Under the pieces are notes generated by a model. That model was not told the DNA's origin and did no database searches. It saw nothing but the letters and a program-made list of their open reading frames with translations. This document shows, piece after piece, positions 54,054 through 62,805 of a stretch of 64,000 bases of DNA (position 1 is its first letter; every line of letters begins with the position of its first letter). Both the position numbers and the translations under genes were made by a program. This DNA comes from Natrinema halophilum (GTDB lineage Archaea > Halobacteriota > Halobacteria > Halobacteriales > Natrialbaceae). The stretch is taken from positions 62,001 to 126,000 of the forward strand of contig NZ_CP084880.1 of assembly GCF_013402815.2 (NCBI RefSeq), in the 5' to 3' direction.

Positions 54054-55739
54054 ATGTCTAACATCGTAAACCGAGACGAGCCCTATTTCTTCGAAAGAGA
54101 GTTTCGAAACTACGAGCACCTCCACGATGAATTCGAATGGGAGATACCGGATCAGTTCAACATCGCAGAGTACGCCTGTGACCGGTGGGCCGCAGACGAG
54201 GGCGAGCGAGACGCAATCTACCTCGAAGACGCAGACGGCAGTCGGGCAACCTACACCTACAAAGAGTTAGAGGATGCTGCAAATCGACTGGCCAACGTTC
54301 TCACCGAGCGAGGTATCGAAACGGGAGACTGCGTCGGGATTATCGCTTCTCAGCAGATCGAGACGATCATCAGCCATCTCGCAACGTGGAAGATCGGTGC
54401 GGTATCAGTTCCGCTGAGTACGCTATTTGGGCCTGAAGCCCTCGAATATCGGCTCAGCGACTGCGACGCCACGGCCTGTATCGTGGACGAAGACAATATC
54501 GATAACTTACGCGAAGTCGCAGCCGGGCTAGACGACCTATCAGTTACGCTCACGGTGGGCGACGTAACCCCGACCGACGGCGAGACGGCTTTCTGGAACG
54601 TGGTCGAGGAGGCAGCTCCCACGTTCGAGACAACGGAGACAGATGCGGAGGACAACGCACTCATCGTCTACACGAGCGGGACTACCGGGAATCCGAAAGG
54701 AGTCGTCCACGCCCACCGCTACGTTATTGGCGCGCTAACCGGGTTTTCACTGGTGTTCTGTAACGGCGAGCTCCATGACGACGACATATTCTGGACGCCG
54801 TCCGACTGGGCATGGATCGGATCGTTGCTGAATCCCCTGCTCGGTGGCTTGATTTACGGTCGAAAAGTTCTCGCGTATAACGGTGGATCGTTCGACCCGG
54901 AAGTCGCCTTCTCGCTGATGTCGGAGTACCAGATAACGGGTGCGTTTTTCGCGCCAACCGCCCTCCGAATGATGCGCAAAATCGACGATCCCACCGAACA
55001 GTGGGATCTAACTAGCACCCGATCGATGATCGTCGGCGGTGAACTCGTCGGCGAGGGCATCCTCGACTGGGTCCAAATGACGTTCGGCGGCGATGAGGAT
55101 ATCGCCGTCCACAACGGGTACGGACTCACCGAAGCACAGAACATCGTCGCAGAAACAGCGGCATTCGACAAGGTCCGAGAAGACAGTATGGGGGTGCCGA
55201 TGCCCGGCCACAACGTCCGAATCCTGGACCCAGAGACCGCCAAACCGACCGTCGATCGGGGTGACGTCGGCGAGATTGCAATTCAGTACGAGGGAGATCC
55301 AGTCTGTATGAAAGAGTACTTGAACAAACCAGAGAAAACATCGGCAACCATCAAGAACGGCTGGTTCCTGACAGGCGACCTGGGGGTGCAGGACGAAGAC
55401 GGGTACTTCTACTTCCACAGTCGGAAAGACGACATCATCATCAGTTCCGGGTACAAAATCGGTCCAGAAGAGATCGAGGATACGCTCGCCAGTCACGACG
55501 CCGTCGTCGACGCCGGCGTCGTCGGCGTCCCCGACGACGAACGTGGCCACGTTCCGAAAGCGTTCATCGTCCTCACCGACAAGACGGAGCCGAGCACCGA
55601 GGTGAAATCGTCACTCAAATCGTTCGTGAAAGACCGTCTCGCGAAGTATGAATACCCACGTGATATCGAATTCGTCGACGAACTGCCGATGACGGCGTCG
55701 GGGAAAATCAAGCGAGCGAAACTCCGCGAACACGCGTAG
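54054..55739 (+). CDS. AMP-forming acyl-CoA synthetase (medium-chain/acetate type)
   Basis: A 561-residue ANL enzyme closer to acetyl-/propionyl-CoA synthetases than to the other two ligases here. It has VYTSGTTGNPKGVVHAHRY, TPSDWAWIGSLLNPLLGGL (the short-chain type acyl-site region), NGYGLTEAQNIVAE, WFLTGDLGVQDEDGYFYF and SRKDDIIISSGYKIGPEEIE. The A10 Lys lies in MTASGKIKRAKL. It activates a free carboxylic acid in the cytoplasm. A TATA-like TATTAGTA lies about 29 nt upstream of the ATG. Confidence 0.92.
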   Translation: MSNIVNRDEPYFFEREFRNYEHLHDEFEWEIPDQFNIAEYACDRWAADEGERDAIYLEDADGSRATYTYKELEDAANRLANVLTERGIETGDCVGIIASQQIETIISHLATWKIGAVSVPLSTLFGPEALEYRLSDCDATACIVDEDNIDNLREVAAGLDDLSVTLTVGDVTPTDGETAFWNVVEEAAPTFETTETDAEDNALIVYTSGTTGNPKGVVHAHRYVIGALTGFSLVFCNGELHDDDIFWTPSDWAWIGSLLNPLLGGLIYGRKVLAYNGGSFDPEVAFSLMSEYQITGAFFAPTALRMMRKIDDPTEQWDLTSTRSMIVGGELVGEGILDWVQMTFGGDEDIAVHNGYGLTEAQNIVAETAAFDKVREDSMGVPMPGHNVRILDPETAKPTVDRGDVGEIAIQYEGDPVCMKEYLNKPEKTSATIKNGWFLTGDLGVQDEDGYFYFHSRKDDIIISSGYKIGPEEIEDTLASHDAVVDAGVVGVPDDERGHVPKAFIVLTDKTEPSTEVKSSLKSFVKDRLAKYEYPRDIEFVDELPMTASGKIKRAKLREHA

Positions 55740-55811
55740 TCCGTCGGTTCGTGGTCCTCTCGTCCGAGTCGTGAATCGAGTCGGTTGAAATTGCTGTGGG
55801 AGGCATCTACA

Positions 55812-57503
55812 CTACACATCGTCGGCCATCTCATCTATGGCCGTCCGATCTGTTTTGCCGATCTCGGTCGTTGGGACGGCATCTACGAACGCGATGGTCC
55901 GCGGCCGCTTGTACGGAGCCAGACGCTCTTTCGCCCACTCGATGATCTCCTCCTCGGTGACAGATTCGTCGGATAGTTCGACGAACGCAACAGGTTCTTC
56001 GCCCTTCTCCGGGTGCGTCTTCCCGGCGACGGCGGAGTTCTCGACGTGCTCGTTGTCCTGGAGGACGAGTTCCACTTCCTCGGGGACGACCTGGTAACCG
56101 CTGTACTTGATAAGGTTCTTCTGGCGACCCAGGTAGTAGAGGTAGCCGTCGTCGTCGAGGTAGCCGATGTCACCTGTCAGGAACCAGCCGTCCTCGAGGG
56201 CGTCAGCGGTCGCCTCCGGATTGTTCCAGTACCCCTTCAGTAACGATGGACCGCGGTACATGATTTCGCCCTCTTCCCCACGCGGAAGTTCCTCCCCAGT
56301 CTCGGGGTCTCTGATGACGATTTCGCCGCCGTAATGCGGAAGGCCAACGAACCCTTCTTCGACGATATCCATCCGGTTCGTGAATGTGACGCCGTTGTGC
56401 GCCTCGGTAAAGCCGTATCCGCCTTCGAGTACCCTGGACCCGGTGAGTTCTGTCCACTCATCACTGATCTGTTCGGTCAATTTCTCGGAGAAACTCACCG
56501 CCGCGCTGTACTTGAAGGATGTAAGATCGTACTCGTTGCGGTCTGGATGATCGAGAATGTCGTTGACGATGGATGTCGTCATGTAATTTCGCGTGGGCCG
56601 GTATTCCTCGGTCAGCGCCATCATCGTCTCTGGATCGTAGCGGGTCATCAGGATGACCGTTCCACCATGGATGACGACGGCATCGAGGCTCAGACACTTC
56701 CCGCCGATATGATAGATGGGGAGCGTCGCGAGGTGGCGATCGTCGACATTGAATTCCCACACAGTGGCGATGTTCACCGACTCGATCAGCATCGTCTCGT
56801 GTGTATGTTCACAGCCTTTGGGCAGCCCGGTCGTTCCGCCGGTGTACACCAGCGTGGCCGTATCATCCATCGATACGTCCACCTCAGGCGGATCTGGCTG
56901 CGTGGTCTGGAACACCGACGCGAGGTACCTATTTTGTTCGTCCGTAGGTTTGCGATCCTGTTGGGTCGCCGCCGACATCGATTCGTGAATGTCAACCGCG
57001 GGCTCGTCGGGGAGAAACGTTTCGTAACGAGTGTAGATCACGTCACGAATGCTCACCTCATCAACGACTGATTCGACCACGTCTGAGAGCGAATCGTGCG
57101 CCAGGATGACATTTGCACCTGTGTCTTCGATCTGATACTTGAGCCGATAGGTCTTCGAGAGCGGATCACACGGGACTGCGATCATTCCGAGTTTGTACGC
57201 CGCATAGTAGCCGATGTAGAGTTGTGGACAATTGGGCAGGTACAGGAGCAAGACGTCACCAGCACTGTATCCCTGTGCGGCCAGATGGGTGGCAAGCCGA
57301 TCCGAAAACCTGTCCCACTCGCGATAGGATATTTCTCGCCCGTAGTAGTTTATCGCCACGCTGTCCGGTTGATTTCGGGCATGATGGCGGAGGTACTGAT
57401 GGACCGGTACCTTCCCGAGGGGGTAGTCTGGTTCATCCGGGATGCCGTCAGGAAAGTCCACAGTCTCCGCCGAGACGCCATATGTATACTCCGAACCTGT
57501 CAT
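55812..57503 (-). CDS. AMP-forming acyl-CoA ligase
   Basis: A 563-residue ANL ligase with VYTGGTTGLPKGCEHTHE (P-loop, with Gly in place of Ser), GGYGFTEAHNGV, WFLTGDIGYLDDDGYLYYLG and KNLIKYSGYQVVPEEVE. The A10 Lys appears in TTEIGKTDRTAI. It belongs to the long-chain/4-coumarate type branch. It lies 86 bp downstream of the fused carboxyltransferase gene on the same strand, so they may be co-transcribed. ATG at 57503 (MTGSEYTYGVS) is chosen over the extended frame. Confidence 0.9.
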   Translation of the reverse strand: MTGSEYTYGVSAETVDFPDGIPDEPDYPLGKVPVHQYLRHHARNQPDSVAINYYGREISYREWDRFSDRLATHLAAQGYSAGDVLLLYLPNCPQLYIGYYAAYKLGMIAVPCDPLSKTYRLKYQIEDTGANVILAHDSLSDVVESVVDEVSIRDVIYTRYETFLPDEPAVDIHESMSAATQQDRKPTDEQNRYLASVFQTTQPDPPEVDVSMDDTATLVYTGGTTGLPKGCEHTHETMLIESVNIATVWEFNVDDRHLATLPIYHIGGKCLSLDAVVIHGGTVILMTRYDPETMMALTEEYRPTRNYMTTSIVNDILDHPDRNEYDLTSFKYSAAVSFSEKLTEQISDEWTELTGSRVLEGGYGFTEAHNGVTFTNRMDIVEEGFVGLPHYGGEIVIRDPETGEELPRGEEGEIMYRGPSLLKGYWNNPEATADALEDGWFLTGDIGYLDDDGYLYYLGRQKNLIKYSGYQVVPEEVELVLQDNEHVENSAVAGKTHPEKGEEPVAFVELSDESVTEEEIIEWAKERLAPYKRPRTIAFVDAVPTTEIGKTDRTAIDEMADDV

Positions 57504-57589
57504 GGCATGCAATACCAATTCAACCGGTATAAAATCAAGGGCGTTGTCTCGCTTCCCTGCGTGGGGACGACAGCATCTGGCGCCGACCG

Positions 57590-59308
57590 TCAAAACAGGA
57601 TGCTGCCGTGCTTCTGATCCGGTGACGGCTTCGTTTCGTACGTCTCCAGCCTGGCTGCCAACTGTTTGCGGAGTCGCGCAGCGGGAATGAGTTCATCGAT
57701 AGCCATCTTGGAGCTCAGTTTGAAAATATCAATATCTTGTCTGTACTCCTCGCGTTTGTCCTCGATGAACTGTTGGCGTTCCTTGGGATCGTCGATCTCC
57801 TCGATTTGATTCGCGTAGACGGCGTGAATTGCCGCTTTCGGCCCCATTACTGCTATTTCGGCGCTCGGAAGGGCGATGGTCGAGTCAGGCTCGAAGGCCG
57901 GACCGCTCATGGCAAAGATGCCGGCACCGTAGGCTTTTCTGACGACGACACAGAACCTCGGCACGGTTGCGTTCGAAGTCGCGTAGATGAACTTCCGTCC
58001 TTTCTGGAGGATCCCTTCGGATTCGACTTGCCTCCCGACCATGAAACCGGGCGTATCACACAGATAAACCAGTGGTATGTTGAACGCGTCGCACTTCCAG
58101 ATGAAACCCGCTGCCTTCTCACTCGAGTCGGGATAGATCGCCCCGCTCCGCGTGTTAGGCTGATTAGCGAGCACGCCGACGGGCCGCCCGTCGATGCGAC
58201 CGAATCCTGTGACTAGTTCGGAAGCGAATGTGGGTTTGAATTCGAGCCACGAATTGTCGTCGATGACGCAATCGATGAGTTCGTGGACGTCGTAGGGAGT
58301 GTTCGGGTTGGCCGGGATAACCGAATTCGTCCGTGACGGGTTCGTCGACGGTTGGGATGGTGACGTCTTCGGCGGCAGTTCTGTGTGGTTCTGCGGAAGG
58401 TACGAGATAACATCCCTGATCCGATCTGCGGCTTCGAATTCGTCGTCGACGACGAGGTCTACGCTACCCGACTCGGTCGCGTGTATGTCCGGTCCGCCTA
58501 GATTCTGCAAGGTCGTTTCCTCGCCAGTAACTTGTTCGATCATGCGAGGACTCGCAATTGACATTGCAGACATCTGGTCGACCATCATCAAGAAATCACA
58601 GAAGACGGGCGTGTACGCGGCCCCGGCTACGCACGGACCGTACAGGACGCCGATCTGAGGGATGTTCCCAGAGGAGCGGGCCTGGTTGAAAAACGTCTTG
58701 CCGCCGCGGTAACGATCGGCGAACAGCCCCGATTGATCGGTAATCCTGGCACCGGCGCTGTCGACCAGAAACAGAATCGGAGCACCGACTTCTTCCGCTC
58801 GTTCCTGGATGCGAAGCTGTTTTTCGGTGCTCATCGTGCTCCGGGTGCCGGCTTTCACCGTGTAGTCGTTCGCGATAAAAAACACCGTTCGGCCGTCGAT
58901 CGTTCCGCTTCCCGTGACGATACCATCTGCCGGAAGCCGGTCGTCTGAGTCATATCTGGCGAAGGTTCCATCCTCCCAATTGATCTCGTCGAAGATCAGA
59001 TCGAGTCGTTCCCTGACGAAGAGTTTCCCTAACTGCTCGATCTTCTCGTGGCCCCGTTCGGGGCCACCTGTGAGAATGTCGTCGATCGCTTCGACCACCC
59101 GCCGCTCTCGTTCCGTCTGGATCTCCTCGTCGGTCGGCCCGTCGTCACCCGTCTCTGCTGGCCCGTCGTCACCCGGCTCTGCTGTTACGACCGTTTCGTC
59201 GCTCGTCGTATCAACGAGTTCGATAGAGTGGCCGAAGTGGTTCGCGACAGCCGTGACGATGGCTATCGCTTCGTCAGATGTCACAGTATCGTCTATCGAG
59301 ATTTCCAT
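57590..59308 (-). CDS. Acyl-CoA carboxylase carboxyltransferase with N-terminal epsilon/PccX-like extension
   Basis: A 572-residue carboxyltransferase. Residues 1-32 (core VTSDEAIAIVTAVANHFGHS) resemble the short helix of acyl-CoA carboxylase epsilon/PccX-type subunits and are followed by an acidic linker with two GDDGP repeats (45-60). The crotonase-like N-half (about 100-310) has SAGARITDQSGLF and GGKTFFNQ, and the C-half has DTPGFMVGRQVESEG and the end KHGSILF. It is a different branch from the other two carboxyltransferases, closer to methylcrotonyl/geranyl-type. Haloarchaeal propionyl-CoA carboxylase needs a separate small PccX, so this fusion could replace it. A biotin carboxylase is not adjacent. 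Confidence 0.85.
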   Translation of the reverse strand: MEISIDDTVTSDEAIAIVTAVANHFGHSIELVDTTSDETVVTAEPGDDGPAETGDDGPTDEEIQTERERRVVEAIDDILTGGPERGHEKIEQLGKLFVRERLDLIFDEINWEDGTFARYDSDDRLPADGIVTGSGTIDGRTVFFIANDYTVKAGTRSTMSTEKQLRIQERAEEVGAPILFLVDSAGARITDQSGLFADRYRGGKTFFNQARSSGNIPQIGVLYGPCVAGAAYTPVFCDFLMMVDQMSAMSIASPRMIEQVTGEETTLQNLGGPDIHATESGSVDLVVDDEFEAADRIRDVISYLPQNHTELPPKTSPSQPSTNPSRTNSVIPANPNTPYDVHELIDCVIDDNSWLEFKPTFASELVTGFGRIDGRPVGVLANQPNTRSGAIYPDSSEKAAGFIWKCDAFNIPLVYLCDTPGFMVGRQVESEGILQKGRKFIYATSNATVPRFCVVVRKAYGAGIFAMSGPAFEPDSTIALPSAEIAVMGPKAAIHAVYANQIEEIDDPKERQQFIEDKREEYRQDIDIFKLSSKMAIDELIPAARLRKQLAARLETYETKPSPDQKHGSILF

Positions 59309-59791
59309 GCCGCCACAATTTCCAGGGCTTACTATTATCTTTTGGGTGTTTGCTCAGGTATTGTTCAGATTAGCCGGATGCACGCGACCACATCGGATAT
59401 CGAAGGTTCCGAGAACACGGACAGTATCTGAACGCGATGATCAAGTCGCATAGAGATGACCACGGACCCCATCGATGGCTTCAGTGTCGCTTCTCGTCTG
59501 TCAAATCTGACTCAAGACAGTCGTTAGAGTCGACGATACGAACGAATTCGGGCAGTCACGCGTCGGGATGGGCTGGATCATCATTCGGACTGCCTCCGAA
59601 CAGTGCCTTCGTTCACGCATCAAATCTCGATGTCCGGGTCACGACTGGAGTTGAACAACGATGAGAAACGGACTGTACATCCTACTATGTGATGGTCGGT
59701 CAGAAACCAGATCTGGCGAGAACACCCTGAATCGATGAGCAGTTGGCTGGTTTTCACAACTATTTTAACTTGCATAAGTGAAACCGCCACT
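59309..59791. other. Divergent region between two carboxyltransferase genes
   Basis: These 483 bp separate the starts of the two carboxyltransferase genes. No convincing gene was found. A TATA box lies at 59761-59768, and the leftward promoter probably lies near 59330-59345, where the sequence is AT-rich. Confidence 0.45.
59761..59768 (+). promoter_or_regulatory. TATA box for carboxyltransferase at 59792
   Basis: TATTTTAA is centred about 27 nt before the ATG at 59792, supporting that start over the longer frame upstream. Confidence 0.6.
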
Positions 59792-61384
59792 ATGGATTCT
59801 GACGACCGGTTGAGTATCGAACAGAAACTTGAGGAAATCCAACAGCTCAAAGCGGAAGTATCCGACGGCAACCGGCCGGAAGCCGTCGAACAGCGCCGGG
59901 AATCTGGCGCACTCACGACGCGGGAGCGCATTGATCATCTCTGTGATGATAACAGTTTCGAGGAGGTCGGGAAACTGGTTTCGCCGATGCCGAGCACACC
60001 CGAGACGTACGACTGGACCCGAGAAGACGCACCCGCCGACGGCCTGGTCGCCGGGGTCGGCGAGATCGACGGAACGCCAGTCTCGATCGCAGCGAACGAC
60101 TTCACCGTCAAAGGCGGGTCTGTCGGGAACACCGGCAACAAGAAGATACAGCGCGTGCTCGATATCGCAGTCCGCAACGGTCACCCCGTGATCCTGCTCA
60201 TGGAAGGCACGGGTGGCCGGATCGAGGAAGGCCTCGACTCCCGCGCATTCGCACAGGGTGACAACGTCGGCATTTTCGATAGACTCACGAAACTGTCGGG
60301 CTGGGCGCCGATCGTTTGTGCCATCCTCGGCCCGGGCTTCGGTGCGCCGACGAACTTCTCAGCGCTCGCAGACTACGTGGTCATGCACTCAGAGCGCGGG
60401 TCGATGGGTATCGTTGGCCCGCCGCTCATTCGCGCTGGTCTCGGAACCGACGTCGAGTACGAGGATTTCGACGCCGAGTTTCACACCCGCGAGACTGGCA
60501 TGGCCGACCGCGCCTTCGAGACCGAGGAAGCGTGCCTCGATTCGATCACCACGTTCCTATCGCACTTCCCAAAAAACGCTGACGGCCAACCGCCGGTCGA
60601 CGAGGGGTACGAACAACCCTACACCGATGACGTTGAAGCGCTCATCGACGTCGTGCCGTCCAACCCGAAGAAGGGCTACGACATTCACGGCGTCCTTGAT
60701 GGGATCGTCGACAGAAACTCGCTATACGAATTGAAGCCAAACTTCGCGCGAAACATCGTCACCGGCTTTGCGCGCATCGAAGGCCAACCTATCGGCATCG
60801 TCGCGAACAATCCGAGATTCCTCGCGGGATCACTCGACGTCAACGCCACCCACAAGACAGCCCGGTTTATCAGTCTGTGTGACGCCTTCGATCTTCCTAT
60901 CGTGTTTCTGGCCGACACCCCTGGGTTCATGCCCGGTCTCGACTCGGAACGCGAGGCGATCGCCCGCCACGGTGCGAAGGTCCTGTACGAACTGAGCCGG
61001 GCGACGACTCCCATTCTTAATGTGACCATCCGCCGGGCCTACGGACTTGGGTATTTTGCGATGGCCGGAGGCGAAACTGTTGACAACGAACTCAGGGCAG
61101 TCTGGCCGTCGGCGGAGATCGCCGTCATGGGTATCGACGGTGCTGTCGACGTGGCCTACCGGCGCGAAATCGAAGCCGCCGACGATCCCAAACAGAAACG
61201 ACAGGAGATCATTGACAAGTTCACGGATCGGACCGGTCCGGTTCGGGCTGCAGAGCACTTCGGCGTCGACAAAGTGTTAGATCCGAGGGAAACACGAAAA
61301 GTCGTTTCGAGAGTCTTAGCGAGATCTTCGTCCCGGAACCCCGATGGCTGGCCGTCGAAAAAACACGGAGTTACACCGATCTGA
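59792..61384 (+). CDS. Acyl-CoA carboxylase, carboxyltransferase subunit
   Basis: A 530-residue paralogue of 11749-13341, the same length and with the same layout (ESGALTTRERIDHL, VKGGSVGNTGNKK, LGPGFGAPTNFSALADY, ADTPGFMPGLDSERE and the end KKHGVTPI). It carries the oxyanion-hole glycines of the crotonase fold in both halves. It has no N-terminal extension of the kind seen in its divergent neighbour. The biotin carboxylase at 47250-49106 is the nearest possible partner. It converges on a monooxygenase-like gene with a 7-bp gap. Confidence 0.92.
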   Translation: MDSDDRLSIEQKLEEIQQLKAEVSDGNRPEAVEQRRESGALTTRERIDHLCDDNSFEEVGKLVSPMPSTPETYDWTREDAPADGLVAGVGEIDGTPVSIAANDFTVKGGSVGNTGNKKIQRVLDIAVRNGHPVILLMEGTGGRIEEGLDSRAFAQGDNVGIFDRLTKLSGWAPIVCAILGPGFGAPTNFSALADYVVMHSERGSMGIVGPPLIRAGLGTDVEYEDFDAEFHTRETGMADRAFETEEACLDSITTFLSHFPKNADGQPPVDEGYEQPYTDDVEALIDVVPSNPKKGYDIHGVLDGIVDRNSLYELKPNFARNIVTGFARIEGQPIGIVANNPRFLAGSLDVNATHKTARFISLCDAFDLPIVFLADTPGFMPGLDSEREAIARHGAKVLYELSRATTPILNVTIRRAYGLGYFAMAGGETVDNELRAVWPSAEIAVMGIDGAVDVAYRREIEAADDPKQKRQEIIDKFTDRTGPVRAAEHFGVDKVLDPRETRKVVSRVLARSSSRNPDGWPSKKHGVTPI

Positions 61385-61391
61385 TCGGGAG

Positions 61392-62573
61392 TTATCCGTA
61401 TCGACCGCCGTCCGACTCTACACCCAACTCTATCTTCGCGATGTCGCCTTTCTGTTTGTCGACGATGTCTTCGAGCGAAAGCGTTCGAGCGTTCCGGAGG
61501 ATCTGCCCCGAGCGGTAGCGTTCACTGGTGGCCCGTGCGCCACACACCTGAAACATCCGCGTCGCGGCTTCGACGCTCGTGTCTGCGGCCGTCACCTTCG
61601 CGATCTTGATGGCTTTGGAGGCTTCCTGTCCGAGGTCGGGATCCTCTTCGAAGGCTGCGAGGCGGTCGCCGGCCCAGTAGTTCAGCTGTCGCGCGGCTTC
61701 AATTTGGCTCCGCATGTCGCCGACTCTCAGCTGGACCTGTTCGTCGTGACTCAGTGAGGGCAAGTTCGCTGGCGGCTTGGATTCGTTCTCCAGGTACCAC
61801 TTTGTGAAATCCAGTGCCGATTGAGCGATACCCGTCATGAGCATACCGAAGATCAGTGCGAACGACTGCGGGATGTGGGCGTATGCGGAAATGTCCCCTG
61901 GCCCGCCGATGGCGTGGTCGTCTGGAACGAAGACGCCGTCGAACTCGGCGAGACCACTGGCGGTCGCGCGCTGTCCCATGGAGTCCCACGTGTCCTTGAT
62001 GGTGAGGCCATCGGCGTCGTCCTCGACGACGAGCAATCGGATATCGGACATATCCCCGCCTTCCTCGATCGCGTAAACCATGTGGTAGTTAGCGTATGTC
62101 GAGTTCGTCGCGAACCCTTTGACTCCGTTGACCTCCCAGCCGCCGTCGACGCGAGAAGCCGTCGTATCGAACTCCGCGAAACTGGTCCCTTCCTTCAACA
62201 CTTCGGGTTCGGTCGCATAGAACCCGAAGACGTCTCCGTTTTCGGCGACCTGCTCCGTGAAGTACGCATGTTGCTCCTCGGTCCCGATCTCTTTGATCGT
62301 CGCCAGCGCGACGGAGTGCGTACCAAAACTGTGAGCAGTGTTCGCACAGGCTCGCGCGAACTCCTCTAACACCTCCAGAAAGAGACGGTAATCGCCGCCA
62401 GGTCCGGCATCGTATCCTCCGTAGTCCGTTCCACCTCCGAGGGCAAGCAAACCCTTCTCGTGGAGCAGTTCGAAGTTCTCCGCGGGGAATTCGCCTTCCT
62501 GATCGACTGCAACAGAGCGCTCTTTGAGCACTTCCCCACACTCATCAACTTTCTGTCGTAAGTTTTCCTCCAT
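61392..62573 (-). CDS. Acyl-CoA dehydrogenase-fold flavin monooxygenase-like protein, group B copy 3
   Basis: A 393-residue protein more distant from the other group B copies. It reads ARACANTAHSFGTHSVALA where they have the CSSTAQCF pattern, and FATNSTYANYHMVYAIEEG. The C-terminus has VCGARATSERYRSGQILRNAR followed by TLSLEDIVDKQ (core CGARATSERYRSGQ), so the DRFW block of the others is altered to SGQILR. This may change flavin or substrate binding. ATG at 62573 (MEENLRQKVDE) is chosen. It is transcribed towards the carboxyltransferase gene at 59792-61384. Confidence 0.83.
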   Translation of the reverse strand: MEENLRQKVDECGEVLKERSVAVDQEGEFPAENFELLHEKGLLALGGGTDYGGYDAGPGGDYRLFLEVLEEFARACANTAHSFGTHSVALATIKEIGTEEQHAYFTEQVAENGDVFGFYATEPEVLKEGTSFAEFDTTASRVDGGWEVNGVKGFATNSTYANYHMVYAIEEGGDMSDIRLLVVEDDADGLTIKDTWDSMGQRATASGLAEFDGVFVPDDHAIGGPGDISAYAHIPQSFALIFGMLMTGIAQSALDFTKWYLENESKPPANLPSLSHDEQVQLRVGDMRSQIEAARQLNYWAGDRLAAFEEDPDLGQEASKAIKIAKVTAADTSVEAATRMFQVCGARATSERYRSGQILRNARTLSLEDIVDKQKGDIAKIELGVESDGGRYG

Positions 62574-62805
62574 ATAGAACACCCCCGCAAATCAAGGACA
62601 AATAATTTTCGAATTCCATGTCAAACAATATCATTCAGGAGTCGGCCCCCAACACGTCCACGAACCGTCAGCCGTAACGTCGGTGTCCGCCACCGATCAT
62701 CTGAACTCGATTCATCCCACCCAGTTTCGCACCGATGACGGATTGTCCTGTGACCACTTACACAAGCGTTATATCATGACATACTGAATTTGCTGGCGGC
62801 ACCTG

